A stretch of 18,174 nt of DNA from an uncultured Clostridia bacterium (GCA_934169575.1 CAKPOA010000020.1:1-18174); one strand, 5' to 3'; positions 8,160-15,090 are shown, counted from the first letter of the stretch. Notes: generated by a model from the sequence alone, not told the origin. Made by a program: numbers and translations.

Positions 8160-8606
8160 ATGATAGCAATTGGATGTGATCATGGAGGGTATAAATTAAA
8201 AGAAAAAATAAAAAAATATTTAGATGAAATTGGAATAGAATATAATGATTTTGGGACAAATAGTGAAGAAAGAACAGATTACCCAATATATGCAAAAAAA
8301 GTTGCAGAAGCGGTAAGTATAGGAAAATGTAATAAAGGAATTCTAATATGTCGTTCAGGACATGGAATGGTTGTTGTTGCAAATAAATTTAAAAATGTAA
8401 GAGCAGCAAATTTTAGAAATGAAGAAGAAGCAAGATTTGCAAAAGCTGATGATGATATAAATATAATGACATTAGGAGCGGAAAATATAGAAATAAGTGA
8501 GGCTGTTAGAATTATTAGGACATGGCTCGCAACAGAGTTTAAAGGTGGAAGGTATCAAGAAAGAATAAATATGATAAATGAAATAGAAAAAGAAAATATG
8601 AAGTAA
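8160..8606 (+). CDS. RpiB/LacA/LacB-family sugar-phosphate isomerase
   Basis: This 148-aa protein is counted from ATG 8160, favoured over the in-frame GTGs at 8151 and 8154 because these form part of the GAAAGAAGTGGTGA ribosome site. Family members interconvert ribose-5-phosphate and ribulose-5-phosphate, or galactose/tagatose-6-phosphates. Hallmarks are IGCDHGGYKLK (4-14), GTNSEERTDYP (32-42), the active-site cysteine in ILICRSGHGM (Cys64), ANKFKNVRAA and the C-terminal FKGGRYQERI. Two conserved sites differ. The usual CGTGxGM loop is CRSGHGM, and the usual HNDANVL segment with its ring-opening His is DDDINIM. It sits 15 bases upstream of the WecA-rubredoxin gene and is probably cotranscribed with it. 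The substrate is uncertain. Confidence 0.85.
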   Translation: MIAIGCDHGGYKLKEKIKKYLDEIGIEYNDFGTNSEERTDYPIYAKKVAEAVSIGKCNKGILICRSGHGMVVVANKFKNVRAANFRNEEEARFAKADDDINIMTLGAENIEISEAVRIIRTWLATEFKGGRYQERINMINEIEKENMK

Positions 8607-8621
8607 TTTTGGAGGCAATAT

Positions 8622-9869
8622 ATGTGGGGAGATATAGCAATAGCATTCTTATTAGCTTTTATAGTTTCATTTATGCTAACACCATGGTCTATAAAATTAG
8701 CTAATAAATGGGGAGCAGTTGATGTTCCAAAAGATGATAGAAGAATGCATAAAAATAGTATGCCAAAGCTTGGTGGAATAGCTGTGATTATTGGTTTTTT
8801 AATATCAATTATGTATTTGATTTTTGTTATGGAAATAGAAGGAAATGCAAGTATTTTTGAAACAGATAATTATTATAAAAAATTAATAGGAATTTTCTTA
8901 GGAATAATAGTTATTGCAATTACAGGTATTTTAGATGATATAAAAACTTTAAAACCATTGCAAAAATTATTTGGACAAGTATTAGCAGCAATAATTGTTG
9001 TTTTATTTGGGGTTACAATTGACCAAATAAATATACCAATGTTAAGTAATGTAGGGTTAGATCAAACTCTTGCAGCGGTTGCAACAGTCATATGGATAGT
9101 TGGCATAACAAATGCAATAAATTTGATGGATGGATTAGATGGGTTGTCATCTGGTATATCACTTATATCATGTTTATCTTTATTAATAATTTTTGCATTA
9201 AATGATTCACCAATGATAGCAGTAATTATGATTTCATCTTTAATAGGTGCATTAGTAGGATTTCTGCCATTTAATTTTGCACCAGCCAAAACTTTTATTG
9301 GTGATACAGGTTCAAATTTTTTAGGATTTATGCTTGCAATAGTTTCGATTTTAGGAGTTGCCAAGACATATACAATGGCAGTAATTGTTCTTCCAATTCT
9401 AGTATTAGGATTACCTATTTTAGATGTAGCTTTTGCAATTTTCAGAAGAATAAAAAAAGGAAAATCTATAAAAGCAATATTTAGTGCAGATAATGGACAT
9501 GTACACCATAAATTGGTTCAAAGAGGTTTTACACAAAAACAAGCTGTACTTATTTTATATGGTGCAAGTGCAATTTTAGGAATGTTTGCAATAATATTAT
9601 TTGAAAGTGGAATTTGGAAAGCTATTTCATTTTTATTAATGGTTGTTGCAGCTGTTGCTTTAGGATATAGAAATTTTGTAAATGAAAAACAAGAAGATAA
9701 TTCAGAAACTAAATATGAATGTACTGTTTGCAAGTATATATATAATCCTAAATATGGGAATGAAAAAGCAGGTATACATCCTAAAACACCTTTTTCGGAA
9801 TTACCAAATGACTGGGTTTGCCCAGTATGTGGTGAAAGAAAAGATGTATTTCAAAAATATAATAAATAA
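8622..9869 (+). CDS. WecA/TagO-type undecaprenyl-phosphate sugar-1-phosphate transferase fused to rubredoxin
   Basis: This 415-aa protein starts at ATG 8622 after GGAGG. Residues 1-350 are a multi-spanning polyprenyl-phosphate sugar-1-phosphate transferase. Such enzymes load the first sugar phosphate onto undecaprenyl phosphate for wall teichoic acid, O-antigen or capsule. Family motifs are present: DVPKDDRRMHK (34-44) with PKLGG, DDIKTLKPLQK (105-115), NAINLMDGLDGLSSG (164-178), FIGDTGS (225-231) and HVHHKL (293-298). After the last helix and a short linker (351-362), residues 363-412 form a complete rubredoxin with CTVC (Cys367, Cys370) and CPVC (Cys400, Cys403) and the spacing of stand-alone rubredoxins. 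The frame is continuous with no stop or start between domains. The rubredoxin should lie at the membrane, probably on the cytosolic side. This fusion is unusual to me. Confidence 0.93.
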   Translation: MWGDIAIAFLLAFIVSFMLTPWSIKLANKWGAVDVPKDDRRMHKNSMPKLGGIAVIIGFLISIMYLIFVMEIEGNASIFETDNYYKKLIGIFLGIIVIAITGILDDIKTLKPLQKLFGQVLAAIIVVLFGVTIDQINIPMLSNVGLDQTLAAVATVIWIVGITNAINLMDGLDGLSSGISLISCLSLLIIFALNDSPMIAVIMISSLIGALVGFLPFNFAPAKTFIGDTGSNFLGFMLAIVSILGVAKTYTMAVIVLPILVLGLPILDVAFAIFRRIKKGKSIKAIFSADNGHVHHKLVQRGFTQKQAVLILYGASAILGMFAIILFESGIWKAISFLLMVVAAVALGYRNFVNEKQEDNSETKYECTVCKYIYNPKYGNEKAGIHPKTPFSELPNDWVCPVCGERKDVFQKYNK

Positions 9870-9917
9870 TGTATATAAAAAACATAAATCGTTATACTAA
9901 TAAAAAGTAGGGATTTT

Positions 9918-10268
9918 ATGTTAAAAAATATAGTTATAGGAATTATAGCTGGTTTAATATCAGGTTTTTTCTCTACAGGAGGAGGCTTAATATTAGTACC
10001 AGCTTTTATTTATTTTATAAAATTAGATGAGAAAAAGGCAAGAGCTACATCAATTGCTTGTATTTTGCCAATGGTGATAGCAAGTAGTATTTTTTATGCA
10101 AAAAACAAATTTATAGATTGGAAACTTGGAATTTTGTGTGCAATTGGTGGAATTGTAGGTGGCTTTATTGGAACAAAATTTTTAAATAAAGTACCAGATA
10201 AAATACTAAAAATATCTTTTTTGATATTTTTGATTTATATGGCAATTAAAATGATAGGAGATTTCTGA
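9918..10268 (+). CDS. Half-size TSUP (TauE/SafE-type) membrane transporter, subunit 1
   Basis: This 116-aa hydrophobic protein begins at ATG 9918 behind GTAGGGA. It has the TSUP N-terminal signature: GLISGFFSTGGGLILVPAF (residues ~12-30), then KKARATSIACILP and a second glycine-rich helix (GGIVGGFIGTKF). Typical TSUP exporters of sulfite, sulfonates or other organic anions have about 250 residues made of two homologous halves; this is one half. Its TGA stop shares an A with the next ATG (ATGA, 10266-10270), so the two halves are translationally coupled and probably pair in the membrane. The substrate is unknown. Confidence 0.85.
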   Translation: MLKNIVIGIIAGLISGFFSTGGGLILVPAFIYFIKLDEKKARATSIACILPMVIASSIFYAKNKFIDWKLGILCAIGGIVGGFIGTKFLNKVPDKILKISFLIFLIYMAIKMIGDF

Positions 10269-10648
10269 TGATTAATATCATATTTGGAGTTATTTCAGGT
10301 ATTATAAGCAGTTTAGGAATTGGAGGTGGTACAATATTAATATTTTTGCTTATTTCATTTTCGGAAATTGAGCAACATATCGCACAAGGTGTTAATTTGA
10401 TTTTCTTTATTCCAACTAGTATTGTAAGTATTTTTATAAATTTAAAAAATAATAATATAGAAAAAAGAACAGCTCTAATTGTTAGCATTTTTGGAATTAT
10501 TGGCGCTATTTTAGGTGCTAGAATTGCAGTTAGTATTGATGTTAAAAATTTGAAAAAGTATTTTGGACTTTTTTTACTTATTATTGCATTTTATGAAATT
10601 TTTTCTTTGATAAAATTTTGGAAAAAAGGACATAATAAAGTTAAATAA
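10268..10648 (+). CDS. Half-size TSUP (TauE/SafE-type) membrane transporter, subunit 2
   Basis: This 126-aa hydrophobic protein overlaps the preceding gene by 1 base. It repeats the TSUP half signature: GVISGIISSLGIGGGTILIF (residues 7-26), QHIAQGVNLIFFIPTS and a glycine-rich helix (GIIGAILGARIAVSI), ending in a basic cytosolic tail. The two products together equal one normal TSUP protein. No frameshift is implied, since the second half has its own start with glycine-rich helix 1, and the overlap is the classical coupling arrangement. Heterodimer formation is inferred. Confidence 0.85.
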   Translation: MINIIFGVISGIISSLGIGGGTILIFLLISFSEIEQHIAQGVNLIFFIPTSIVSIFINLKNNNIEKRTALIVSIFGIIGAILGARIAVSIDVKNLKKYFGLFLLIIAFYEIFSLIKFWKKGHNKVK

Positions 10649-10691
10649 AAATGTGCCAATTTCAATTATGGCAATGAATGGAGGGATGAAA

Positions 10692-10829
10692 ATGAAATTT
10701 GTTAAAGGAATGATTTTAGGTACTTGTATTTCAGCTGGTGCTTTTATGCTTTATACTGAAAATAGTAAAAAGGCTAAAAAAATGATGAAACAAGGAAAGA
10801 AAATGATAAAGAATATGGGAATTATGTAG
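10692..10829 (+). CDS. 45-aa single-span membrane peptide
   Basis: The ATG at 10692 follows GGAGGGATGAAA, a near-ideal ribosome site. The product opens MKFVKGMILGTCISAGAFML, one short transmembrane helix with small residues, then a strongly basic tail (KKAKKMMKQGKKMIKN) ending GIM. This layout is like YtxH-type small membrane proteins, but I cannot name the family. It follows the TSUP pair by 43 bases and could be in the same transcript. Coding is supported by the ribosome site and the sensible topology, despite the short length. Confidence 0.6.
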   Translation: MKFVKGMILGTCISAGAFMLYTENSKKAKKMMKQGKKMIKNMGIM

Positions 10830-10847
10830 AGGATAATTTTTTAATAA

Positions 10848-11004
10848 ATTTAAGCTTAAATACTTATAGTATATTATTTTTTATACTTTGCAGTCGCAAT
10901 TTCCACATCTAAAATTAATATAATGAAAATTGCTCCAATCGCACTCGCTAAAGCTCGTTTGGTCGCTTACGCAGTATTAAAAAATAATATATTATAAGCA
11001 TTCA
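10848..11004 (-). repeat. Foldback repeat element, copy B (inverted relative to copy A)
   Basis: About 157 bp, homologous to 6216-6374 on the opposite strand. The terminal arms (10861-10882 and 10979-11000) pair over 22 bp with two mismatches. The arm sequence differs from that of copy A, but the differences are matched on both arms. The core loop reads GCTTTAGC where copy A has ACGTATGT, and both can form a 3-bp mini-hairpin. It occupies most of the noncoding stretch 10830-11062. No mobile-element gene is adjacent. Confidence 0.7.
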
Positions 11005-11062
11005 ATTAATAGATTTAAATTATATAATTGTCGTATGAATACAATTGAAAAATGATTGAAAT

Positions 11063-11091
11063 TTGACAAAATCTCCCAAATATGGTATAAT
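11063..11091 (+). promoter_or_regulatory. Consensus sigma-A promoter
   Basis: TTGACA (11063-11068), a 17-bp spacer and TATAAT (11086-11091): a full consensus match. Transcription should begin near 11098. Confidence 0.85.
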
Positions 11092-11127
11092 AAATAAGTC
11101 GTGCCAGAAAAGGAGATTGATATAATA

Positions 11128-11931
11128 ATGAAAAAATTAATAAATAGATCAATTTTAAAAAAATTGGTTTATGGTGTAATAATAGGTGTAGCAGTAATTG
11201 GAGCACTATTTATAACCGCAAAAACATATCCCAAAATGGCAAATGTAAAAAATTACAGAACAGAATATGAAACTAAAACTAGTATAGCAAATTTAAAAAC
11301 AACAAGAAGTAGAATTGCTACTTCAAGAGGAAATGATGAAACAAGAAAAAGTATGGTAAACATATTGGAAGAAAAAATAGCTAGAGAAGAAGTTATAAAT
11401 AAAAACACAGAAAATGAAAACAACAAAACCGAAGAAAGCAAAATAGAAGAAAATAAGGACACGACAAATTACATTTCAATAAATGAAGTGAAGATATCAA
11501 AAAATATGGATTTAACAAAAAGAACAGGGCTATCAAGAGAAGATTTTATAAAATTGATAGCAAAAGCAAAATGTGATAGATCTGGATTTTTTGAAACAAA
11601 TGCAGGAACAATATATGACTTGTGTGAAAAATATAGTATTAATGAAATATTTTTCTGTGGATTAATTTCTGCAGAATCTGGTTGGAACATAGCATCTAAC
11701 CATAGAAGAACACATAATTACATAAGTCTAATGAAAAACGGAAAATTAATTAAATATAGTTCTGTATATGAAGGATTAGAAGTTGCTGCAAAAAAATTAC
11801 ATAATAATTATTTAACACCTGGAGGAAAATTCTATCATGGAAAAACATTGAAAGGTGTAAAAACTAACTTCTGTCCAGCATCATCAACATGGGTAGACTT
11901 AGTATATGGAAGAATGAAACAAATTTTATAA
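11128..11931 (+). CDS. Membrane-anchored glucosaminidase/lysozyme-like cell wall hydrolase
   Basis: This 267-aa protein is counted from ATG 11128. The in-frame GTG at 11101 lies almost on the predicted transcription start, and AAAGGAGA (11109-11116) lies between the two. Residues 11-30 are a single N-terminal membrane helix after a basic head. Residues 40-135 are a charged, low-complexity, partly coiled spacer. The C-terminal ~130 residues (from DFIKLIAKAK) resemble the glucosaminidase/lysozyme-like fold, with candidate catalytic Glu183 in GLISAESGWN, followed by KYSSVYEGLEVAAKKL and a YLTPGGKFY segment. The likely role is peptidoglycan cleavage outside the membrane. It has a very strong promoter, and the hairpin at 11943-11995 is its likely terminator. 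The exact family (GH73-like) is judged from motif layout only. Confidence 0.7.
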   Translation: MKKLINRSILKKLVYGVIIGVAVIGALFITAKTYPKMANVKNYRTEYETKTSIANLKTTRSRIATSRGNDETRKSMVNILEEKIAREEVINKNTENENNKTEESKIEENKDTTNYISINEVKISKNMDLTKRTGLSREDFIKLIAKAKCDRSGFFETNAGTIYDLCEKYSINEIFFCGLISAESGWNIASNHRRTHNYISLMKNGKLIKYSSVYEGLEVAAKKLHNNYLTPGGKFYHGKTLKGVKTNFCPASSTWVDLVYGRMKQIL

Positions 11932-11937
11932 AAACTA

Positions 11938-11995
11938 TTGACAATTGAATAATATTTCAACTATAATATAACCATAGTTGAAATATTATTCAATT
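11938..11995 (+). promoter_or_regulatory. Promoter of the metal-efflux operon with overlapping operator-like palindrome
   Basis: TTGACA (11938-11943), an 18-bp spacer and TATAAT (11962-11967) precede the HMA gene by 48 bases. A perfect 22-bp inverted repeat (11943-11964 with 11974-11995) overlaps the spacer and -10. Each arm holds its own palindrome TTGAA-N6-TTCAA (or its complement), a spacing reminiscent of ArsR/SmtB-family metal-sensor operators. The regulator is not in the window. Confidence 0.65.
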
Positions 11996-12000
11996 TTTTT
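11943..12000 (+). terminator. Terminator of the glucosaminidase-like gene (same palindrome)
   Basis: The same 22-bp stem with a 9-nt loop is followed by TTTTT (11996-12000), 11 bases after the upstream stop. It can act as an intrinsic terminator for upstream transcription. Transcription starting at the promoter inside it would begin within or after the loop and so not form the hairpin. Confidence 0.65.
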
Positions 12001-12015
12001 AAAAAGGAGGAAAAA

Positions 12016-12237
12016 ATGAAAAGTAAATTTAAGATACAAGGGCTTGATTGTGCAAATTGTGCAGCAAGATTAGAAAGAGAAATACAAGAAGTTGATGGTG
12101 TGGAAAGTGTTAATATTAATTTTATGACAGAAAAAATGGTTGTAGAATATGATGAAAATAATGGTGAAGAACTAATTAAAAAAATAATTAAATTTATAAG
12201 AAAAGAAGAACCAGATGTTACTTTAACAGAAATTTAA
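12016..12237 (+). CDS. HMA-domain heavy-metal-binding protein (metallochaperone)
   Basis: This 73-aa soluble protein consists of one complete heavy-metal-associated ferredoxin-like domain. The metal site is GLDCANCA (Cys12, Cys15), followed by the usual VDGVESVNINFMTEKMVVEY. Asp before the first Cys (DCxxC) is more typical of the Zn/Cd/Pb group (ZntA/CadA) than of copper domains. The start follows AAAAAGGAGGAAAAA. The downstream ATPase lacks an N-terminal HMA domain, so this gene probably supplies that domain in trans and delivers the ion to the pump. Confidence 0.92.
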   Translation: MKSKFKIQGLDCANCAARLEREIQEVDGVESVNINFMTEKMVVEYDENNGEELIKKIIKFIRKEEPDVTLTEI

Positions 12238-12242
12238 AAAAA

Positions 12243-12273
12243 GGTTGGAAAATGATTTAATTCTTTTCCAACC
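12243..12273 (+). other. Intercistronic hairpin between HMA gene and P-type ATPase
   Basis: The perfect 10-bp stem GGTTGGAAAA/TTTTCCAACC has an 11-nt loop. It starts 6 bases after the HMA stop and has no T tract, so it is more likely an mRNA stability or processing element that raises HMA over ATPase expression than a strong terminator. Confidence 0.5.
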
Positions 12274-12306
12274 AAGTTTGTATATTGAGGAAGGAATGAT
12301 ATAAAG

Positions 12307-14157
12307 TTGAAAAAAAGAGGAATAAAAATAATAATCTCTCTTATTTTATTTCTAATTGCTTTTATTATAAATTTTAATAATGAAATTATAAATATTGTAA
12401 TATATATTATAAGTTATATTATTGTTGGATTTGATATATTGAAAAAAGCAGTGAGAAATATTTTTAGAGGAAATGTATTTGATGAAAACTTTCTTATGTC
12501 TATTGCTACATTAGGAGCTTTTTGTATAAAAGAATTTCCAGAGGCAGTTGCTGTTATGCTATTTTATCAAATAGGTGAACTTTTTCAAAGTTATGCAGTT
12601 GATAAATCAAGAAAATCAATATCAGATTTAATGGATATTAGACCAGATTTTGCAAATGTATATAAAAATAATAATGTAGAAAAAGTTGATCCAGATGAAG
12701 TTGAAATAGGAGATATAATTGTTGTAAAAACGGGAGAAAAAGTGCCATTAGATGGGATTATAATTGAAGGTAAAGCAAGTCTTGATACAAAAGCTTTAAC
12801 AGGTGAATCTATACCAAAAGAAGTAGGTGTAGATGATGAAGTTTTAAGTGGATGTATAAACTTAAATGGTGGTATAAAAATAAAAGTAACCAAGAAATTT
12901 GAAGAATCTACAGTAAGTAAAATTTTGGATTTAGTTGAAAATGCAAGTAGTAAAAAATCAAAATCAGAAAATTTTATAACTAAATTTGCAAAATATTATA
13001 CACCTATTGTTGTTATAATTGCTGTTATTTTAGCAGTTGTTCCTACAATGGTTATAAAAGAAACTAACTTTTCAGAGTGGCTATATAGAGCTTTATCATT
13101 TTTAGTTGTATCATGTCCATGTGCATTAGTTATTTCAATTCCATTAAGCTTTTTTGGGGGAATTGGAGGTGCATCTAAGCTAGGAATTTTAATAAAAGGA
13201 AGTAATTATCTTGAAAATATGTCTAATACTGAAATAATTGCTTTTGATAAAACTGGTACATTAACAAAAGGCATTTTTGTAGTACAGGAGATTTATTCAA
13301 TAAATATGCCACAAAATGAATTATTGGAAATTGTGTGTTATGCTGAAAATTATTCTAATCATCCTATTTCTTTATCTGTAAAAAAAGAATTTAATAAGAA
13401 AATAGATGAAAGAAGAATTACTAAAATAAGAGAATTATCTGGCTTAGGAATTGAAGCTGAAATTGATGGAAAACAGGTTTTAGTTGGAAATAAAAAACTA
13501 ATGGATAAAGAAAATATTAAATATGAAAAATGTGATAAAATTGGAACTATTTTATATGTTGCAATTAATAAAAATTTTGAAGGTTATATTTTAATTTCAG
13601 ATGAAATAAAAGATGATGCAAAAGAAACAATTAGTCAATTGAAAGAAAATAATATAAAGCAAACTGTAATGCTTACAGGAGATAGAAAAGATGTTGGAGA
13701 AAATGTTGCTAAACAATTAGGTTTAGATAAAGTATATACTGAATTATTGCCAGACGGAAAATTAGAAAAAGTGGAAGAATTATTAAAACAAACTTCAGAA
13801 AAAGGTAAATTAGCTTTTGTTGGAGATGGTATTAATGATGCACCTGTTCTTGCTTTAGCAGATATAGGAATAGCTATGGGAGGACTTGGATCTGATGCTG
13901 CAATTGAGGCGGCTGATATTGTGATTATGACTGATGAGCCATCAAAAATAGTTGAAACAATAAAATTATCTAAAAAAACAATGAAAATTGTTAAAGAAAA
14001 TATTGTTTTTGCAATATTTATAAAAATAGCTGTATTAGTATTGTGTGCTGTTGGAATTGCAACTATGTGGGAAGCGGTTTTTGCTGATGTTGGTGTTTCA
14101 ATAATTGCTATACTAAATTCATTAAGAATGTTAAAAGTTAAACAAATTAAATGCTAG
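12307..14157 (+). CDS. cadA: Zn2+/Cd2+-type P1B ATPase (metal efflux pump)
   Basis: This 616-aa integral membrane pump exports divalent soft metals using ATP. Motifs occur in order: LTGES in the actuator domain, SCPCALVIS with the ion-binding Cys270-Pro-Cys272, phosphorylation site DKTGT (Asp314), NHPIS (nucleotide-binding HP), MLTGDRKDVGE and GDGINDAPVLALADIGIAMG. The last helix pair contains FADVGVS, matching the conserved Asp-x-Gly of the ZntA/CadA group and favouring Zn/Cd/Pb over Cu. The start is TTG 12307, as the only upstream ATG (12297) runs into TAA. GAGGAAGGA lies 11 bases upstream. The N-terminus goes straight into membrane helices and lacks the usual HMA domain, which is encoded by the preceding gene. 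The stop codon overlaps the terminator stem. Confidence 0.93.
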   Translation: MKKRGIKIIISLILFLIAFIINFNNEIINIVIYIISYIIVGFDILKKAVRNIFRGNVFDENFLMSIATLGAFCIKEFPEAVAVMLFYQIGELFQSYAVDKSRKSISDLMDIRPDFANVYKNNNVEKVDPDEVEIGDIIVVKTGEKVPLDGIIIEGKASLDTKALTGESIPKEVGVDDEVLSGCINLNGGIKIKVTKKFEESTVSKILDLVENASSKKSKSENFITKFAKYYTPIVVIIAVILAVVPTMVIKETNFSEWLYRALSFLVVSCPCALVISIPLSFFGGIGGASKLGILIKGSNYLENMSNTEIIAFDKTGTLTKGIFVVQEIYSINMPQNELLEIVCYAENYSNHPISLSVKKEFNKKIDERRITKIRELSGLGIEAEIDGKQVLVGNKKLMDKENIKYEKCDKIGTILYVAINKNFEGYILISDEIKDDAKETISQLKENNIKQTVMLTGDRKDVGENVAKQLGLDKVYTELLPDGKLEKVEELLKQTSEKGKLAFVGDGINDAPVLALADIGIAMGGLGSDAAIEAADIVIMTDEPSKIVETIKLSKKTMKIVKENIVFAIFIKIAVLVLCAVGIATMWEAVFADVGVSIIAILNSLRMLKVKQIKC

Positions 14158-14182
14158 TATTTTTGCTAGCATTTTTTTTTTT
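14150..14182 (+). terminator. Terminator of the metal-efflux operon
   Basis: The 8-bp stem AATGCTAG/CTAGCATT (14150-14157 with 14166-14173) includes the TAG stop and is followed by a long T run to 14182. Confidence 0.85.
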
Positions 14183-14279
14183 ACGAAAAATGATAAATCA
14201 TTTAGAAAATGTAAAAAGACTTTTTTTACATAATTATAGGCATTTTTCATAAATATTTTATTTTTTTATGCAAAAAATG

Positions 14280-14288
14280 TGTTAGAAT
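14280..14288 (+). promoter_or_regulatory. Candidate extended -10 promoter of agrBD
   Basis: TG-T-TAGAAT (14280-14288) is an extended -10 element 30 bases before the agrB start, without a good -35. Upstream, 14208-14230 can form an ATGTAAAAAG/CTTTTTTTACAT hairpin. No clear AgrA-type direct repeat is seen. Confidence 0.4.
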
Positions 14289-14318
14289 TTAGACAAGCTA
14301 AAGAGTGAGGTGAGATAA

Positions 14319-14942
14319 GTGATAGACAAAATCTGTTTATATCTAACTGAAAGAATAAAAGAAGAAATGCCAGATGTAGATGAGAAAAGAGCAGAGGCAA
14401 TTAATTATGGTTTACAAATTATTATTGGAGAAGTACCAAAAATGTTTATAACTTTAGCAGTTGCATATTTGTTAGGGGTGTTAAAACTTACACTTGTTAT
14501 GGTTATATTATTATTACCATATAGAGCATTTTCTGGGGGATTTCATTTAAAAACACATATTGGTTGCATTGTTTCTACAACAATATATTATTGTGGAGTT
14601 GCAAAAATATCTGAGTATATCTTTTTATACAACCCAACAAAATTAATTTTTATATTATCTGTGTGGATATTTGGAGTTATAATGATAAGTCTATATGCTC
14701 CAGCCGATACAGAAAATGTTCCTATCTTAAGAAAAAAAGAGAGAAAACAGAAAAAAATATTGTCATACATATCTTTTACATTAGGTTTGATAGTAGCAGC
14801 AATTATAACTAATAATTCTGTTGCCAATATATTAATATTAGGTAGTTTATTGCAATCTATTATGATCACACCTGTTGCATATAAACTTACTAATAATAAA
14901 TATGGATATAAAGTATATAGGGAGGGGGAAATAATATGTTGA
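14319..14942 (+). CDS. agrB: AgrB, autoinducer-peptide processing membrane protease
   Basis: This 207-aa multi-spanning protein starts at GTG 14319 after GAGGTGA. AgrB cleaves the AgrD propeptide at its C-terminal side and helps form the thiolactone ring during export. The catalytic segment PYRAFSGGFHLKTHIGC carries His76 and Cys83, with the same spacing as His77/Cys84 of Staphylococcus aureus AgrB. Several hydrophobic helices follow, then a basic loop (RKKERKQKK) and two more helices. The end overlaps agrD by 7 bases, implying coupled translation. The sensor kinase AgrC and regulator AgrA are not in the window. Confidence 0.93.
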   Translation: MIDKICLYLTERIKEEMPDVDEKRAEAINYGLQIIIGEVPKMFITLAVAYLLGVLKLTLVMVILLLPYRAFSGGFHLKTHIGCIVSTTIYYCGVAKISEYIFLYNPTKLIFILSVWIFGVIMISLYAPADTENVPILRKKERKQKKILSYISFTLGLIVAAIITNNSVANILILGSLLQSIMITPVAYKLTNNKYGYKVYREGEIIC

Positions 14943-15055
14943 AATTACTTGCTAAATTAGCAGAAAAATATGCTAAAAATACTAATACAGCTTGTTGCAT
15001 GTATTGGGTATTTCATCAACCAAAAATGCCTGCATCATTAATAAAAAAAGACTAA
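14936..15055 (+). CDS. agrD: AgrD, cyclic thiolactone autoinducer peptide precursor
   Basis: This 39-aa peptide starts at ATG 14936 behind GGGAGGGGG. The parts are textbook AgrD: an amphipathic N-terminal helix (MLKLLAKLAEKYAKN), a signal core TACCMYWVF and an acceptor tail HQPKMPASLIKKD. HQPxxP is shared with clostridial AgrD tails. The ring cysteine is most likely Cys21, giving a ring Cys21-Val25 (C-M-Y-W-V) or to Phe26. A second Cys directly before it (Cys20) is notable. It overlaps the agrB stop. Confidence 0.9.
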   Translation: MLKLLAKLAEKYAKNTNTACCMYWVFHQPKMPASLIKKD

Positions 15056-15090
15056 TTTATATATAATTTATGAATTTCAAAAAAATATTA

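Noticed and set aside
9682..9900. Plus-strand frame overlapping the rubredoxin end
   Set aside because: It is a shadow frame: the rubredoxin frame explains the sequence with four conserved cysteines, and no ribosome site precedes this start.
6216..11004. Composite transposon bounded by the inverted repeats
   Set aside because: No transposase or integrase frame lies in or near the repeats, no clear target-site duplication is seen, and the enclosed genes look native in composition.
12243..12273. Terminator after the HMA gene
   Set aside because: The stem is perfect but no T run follows, and the ATPase downstream has no separate promoter that I can see, so it was kept only as an intercistronic hairpin.
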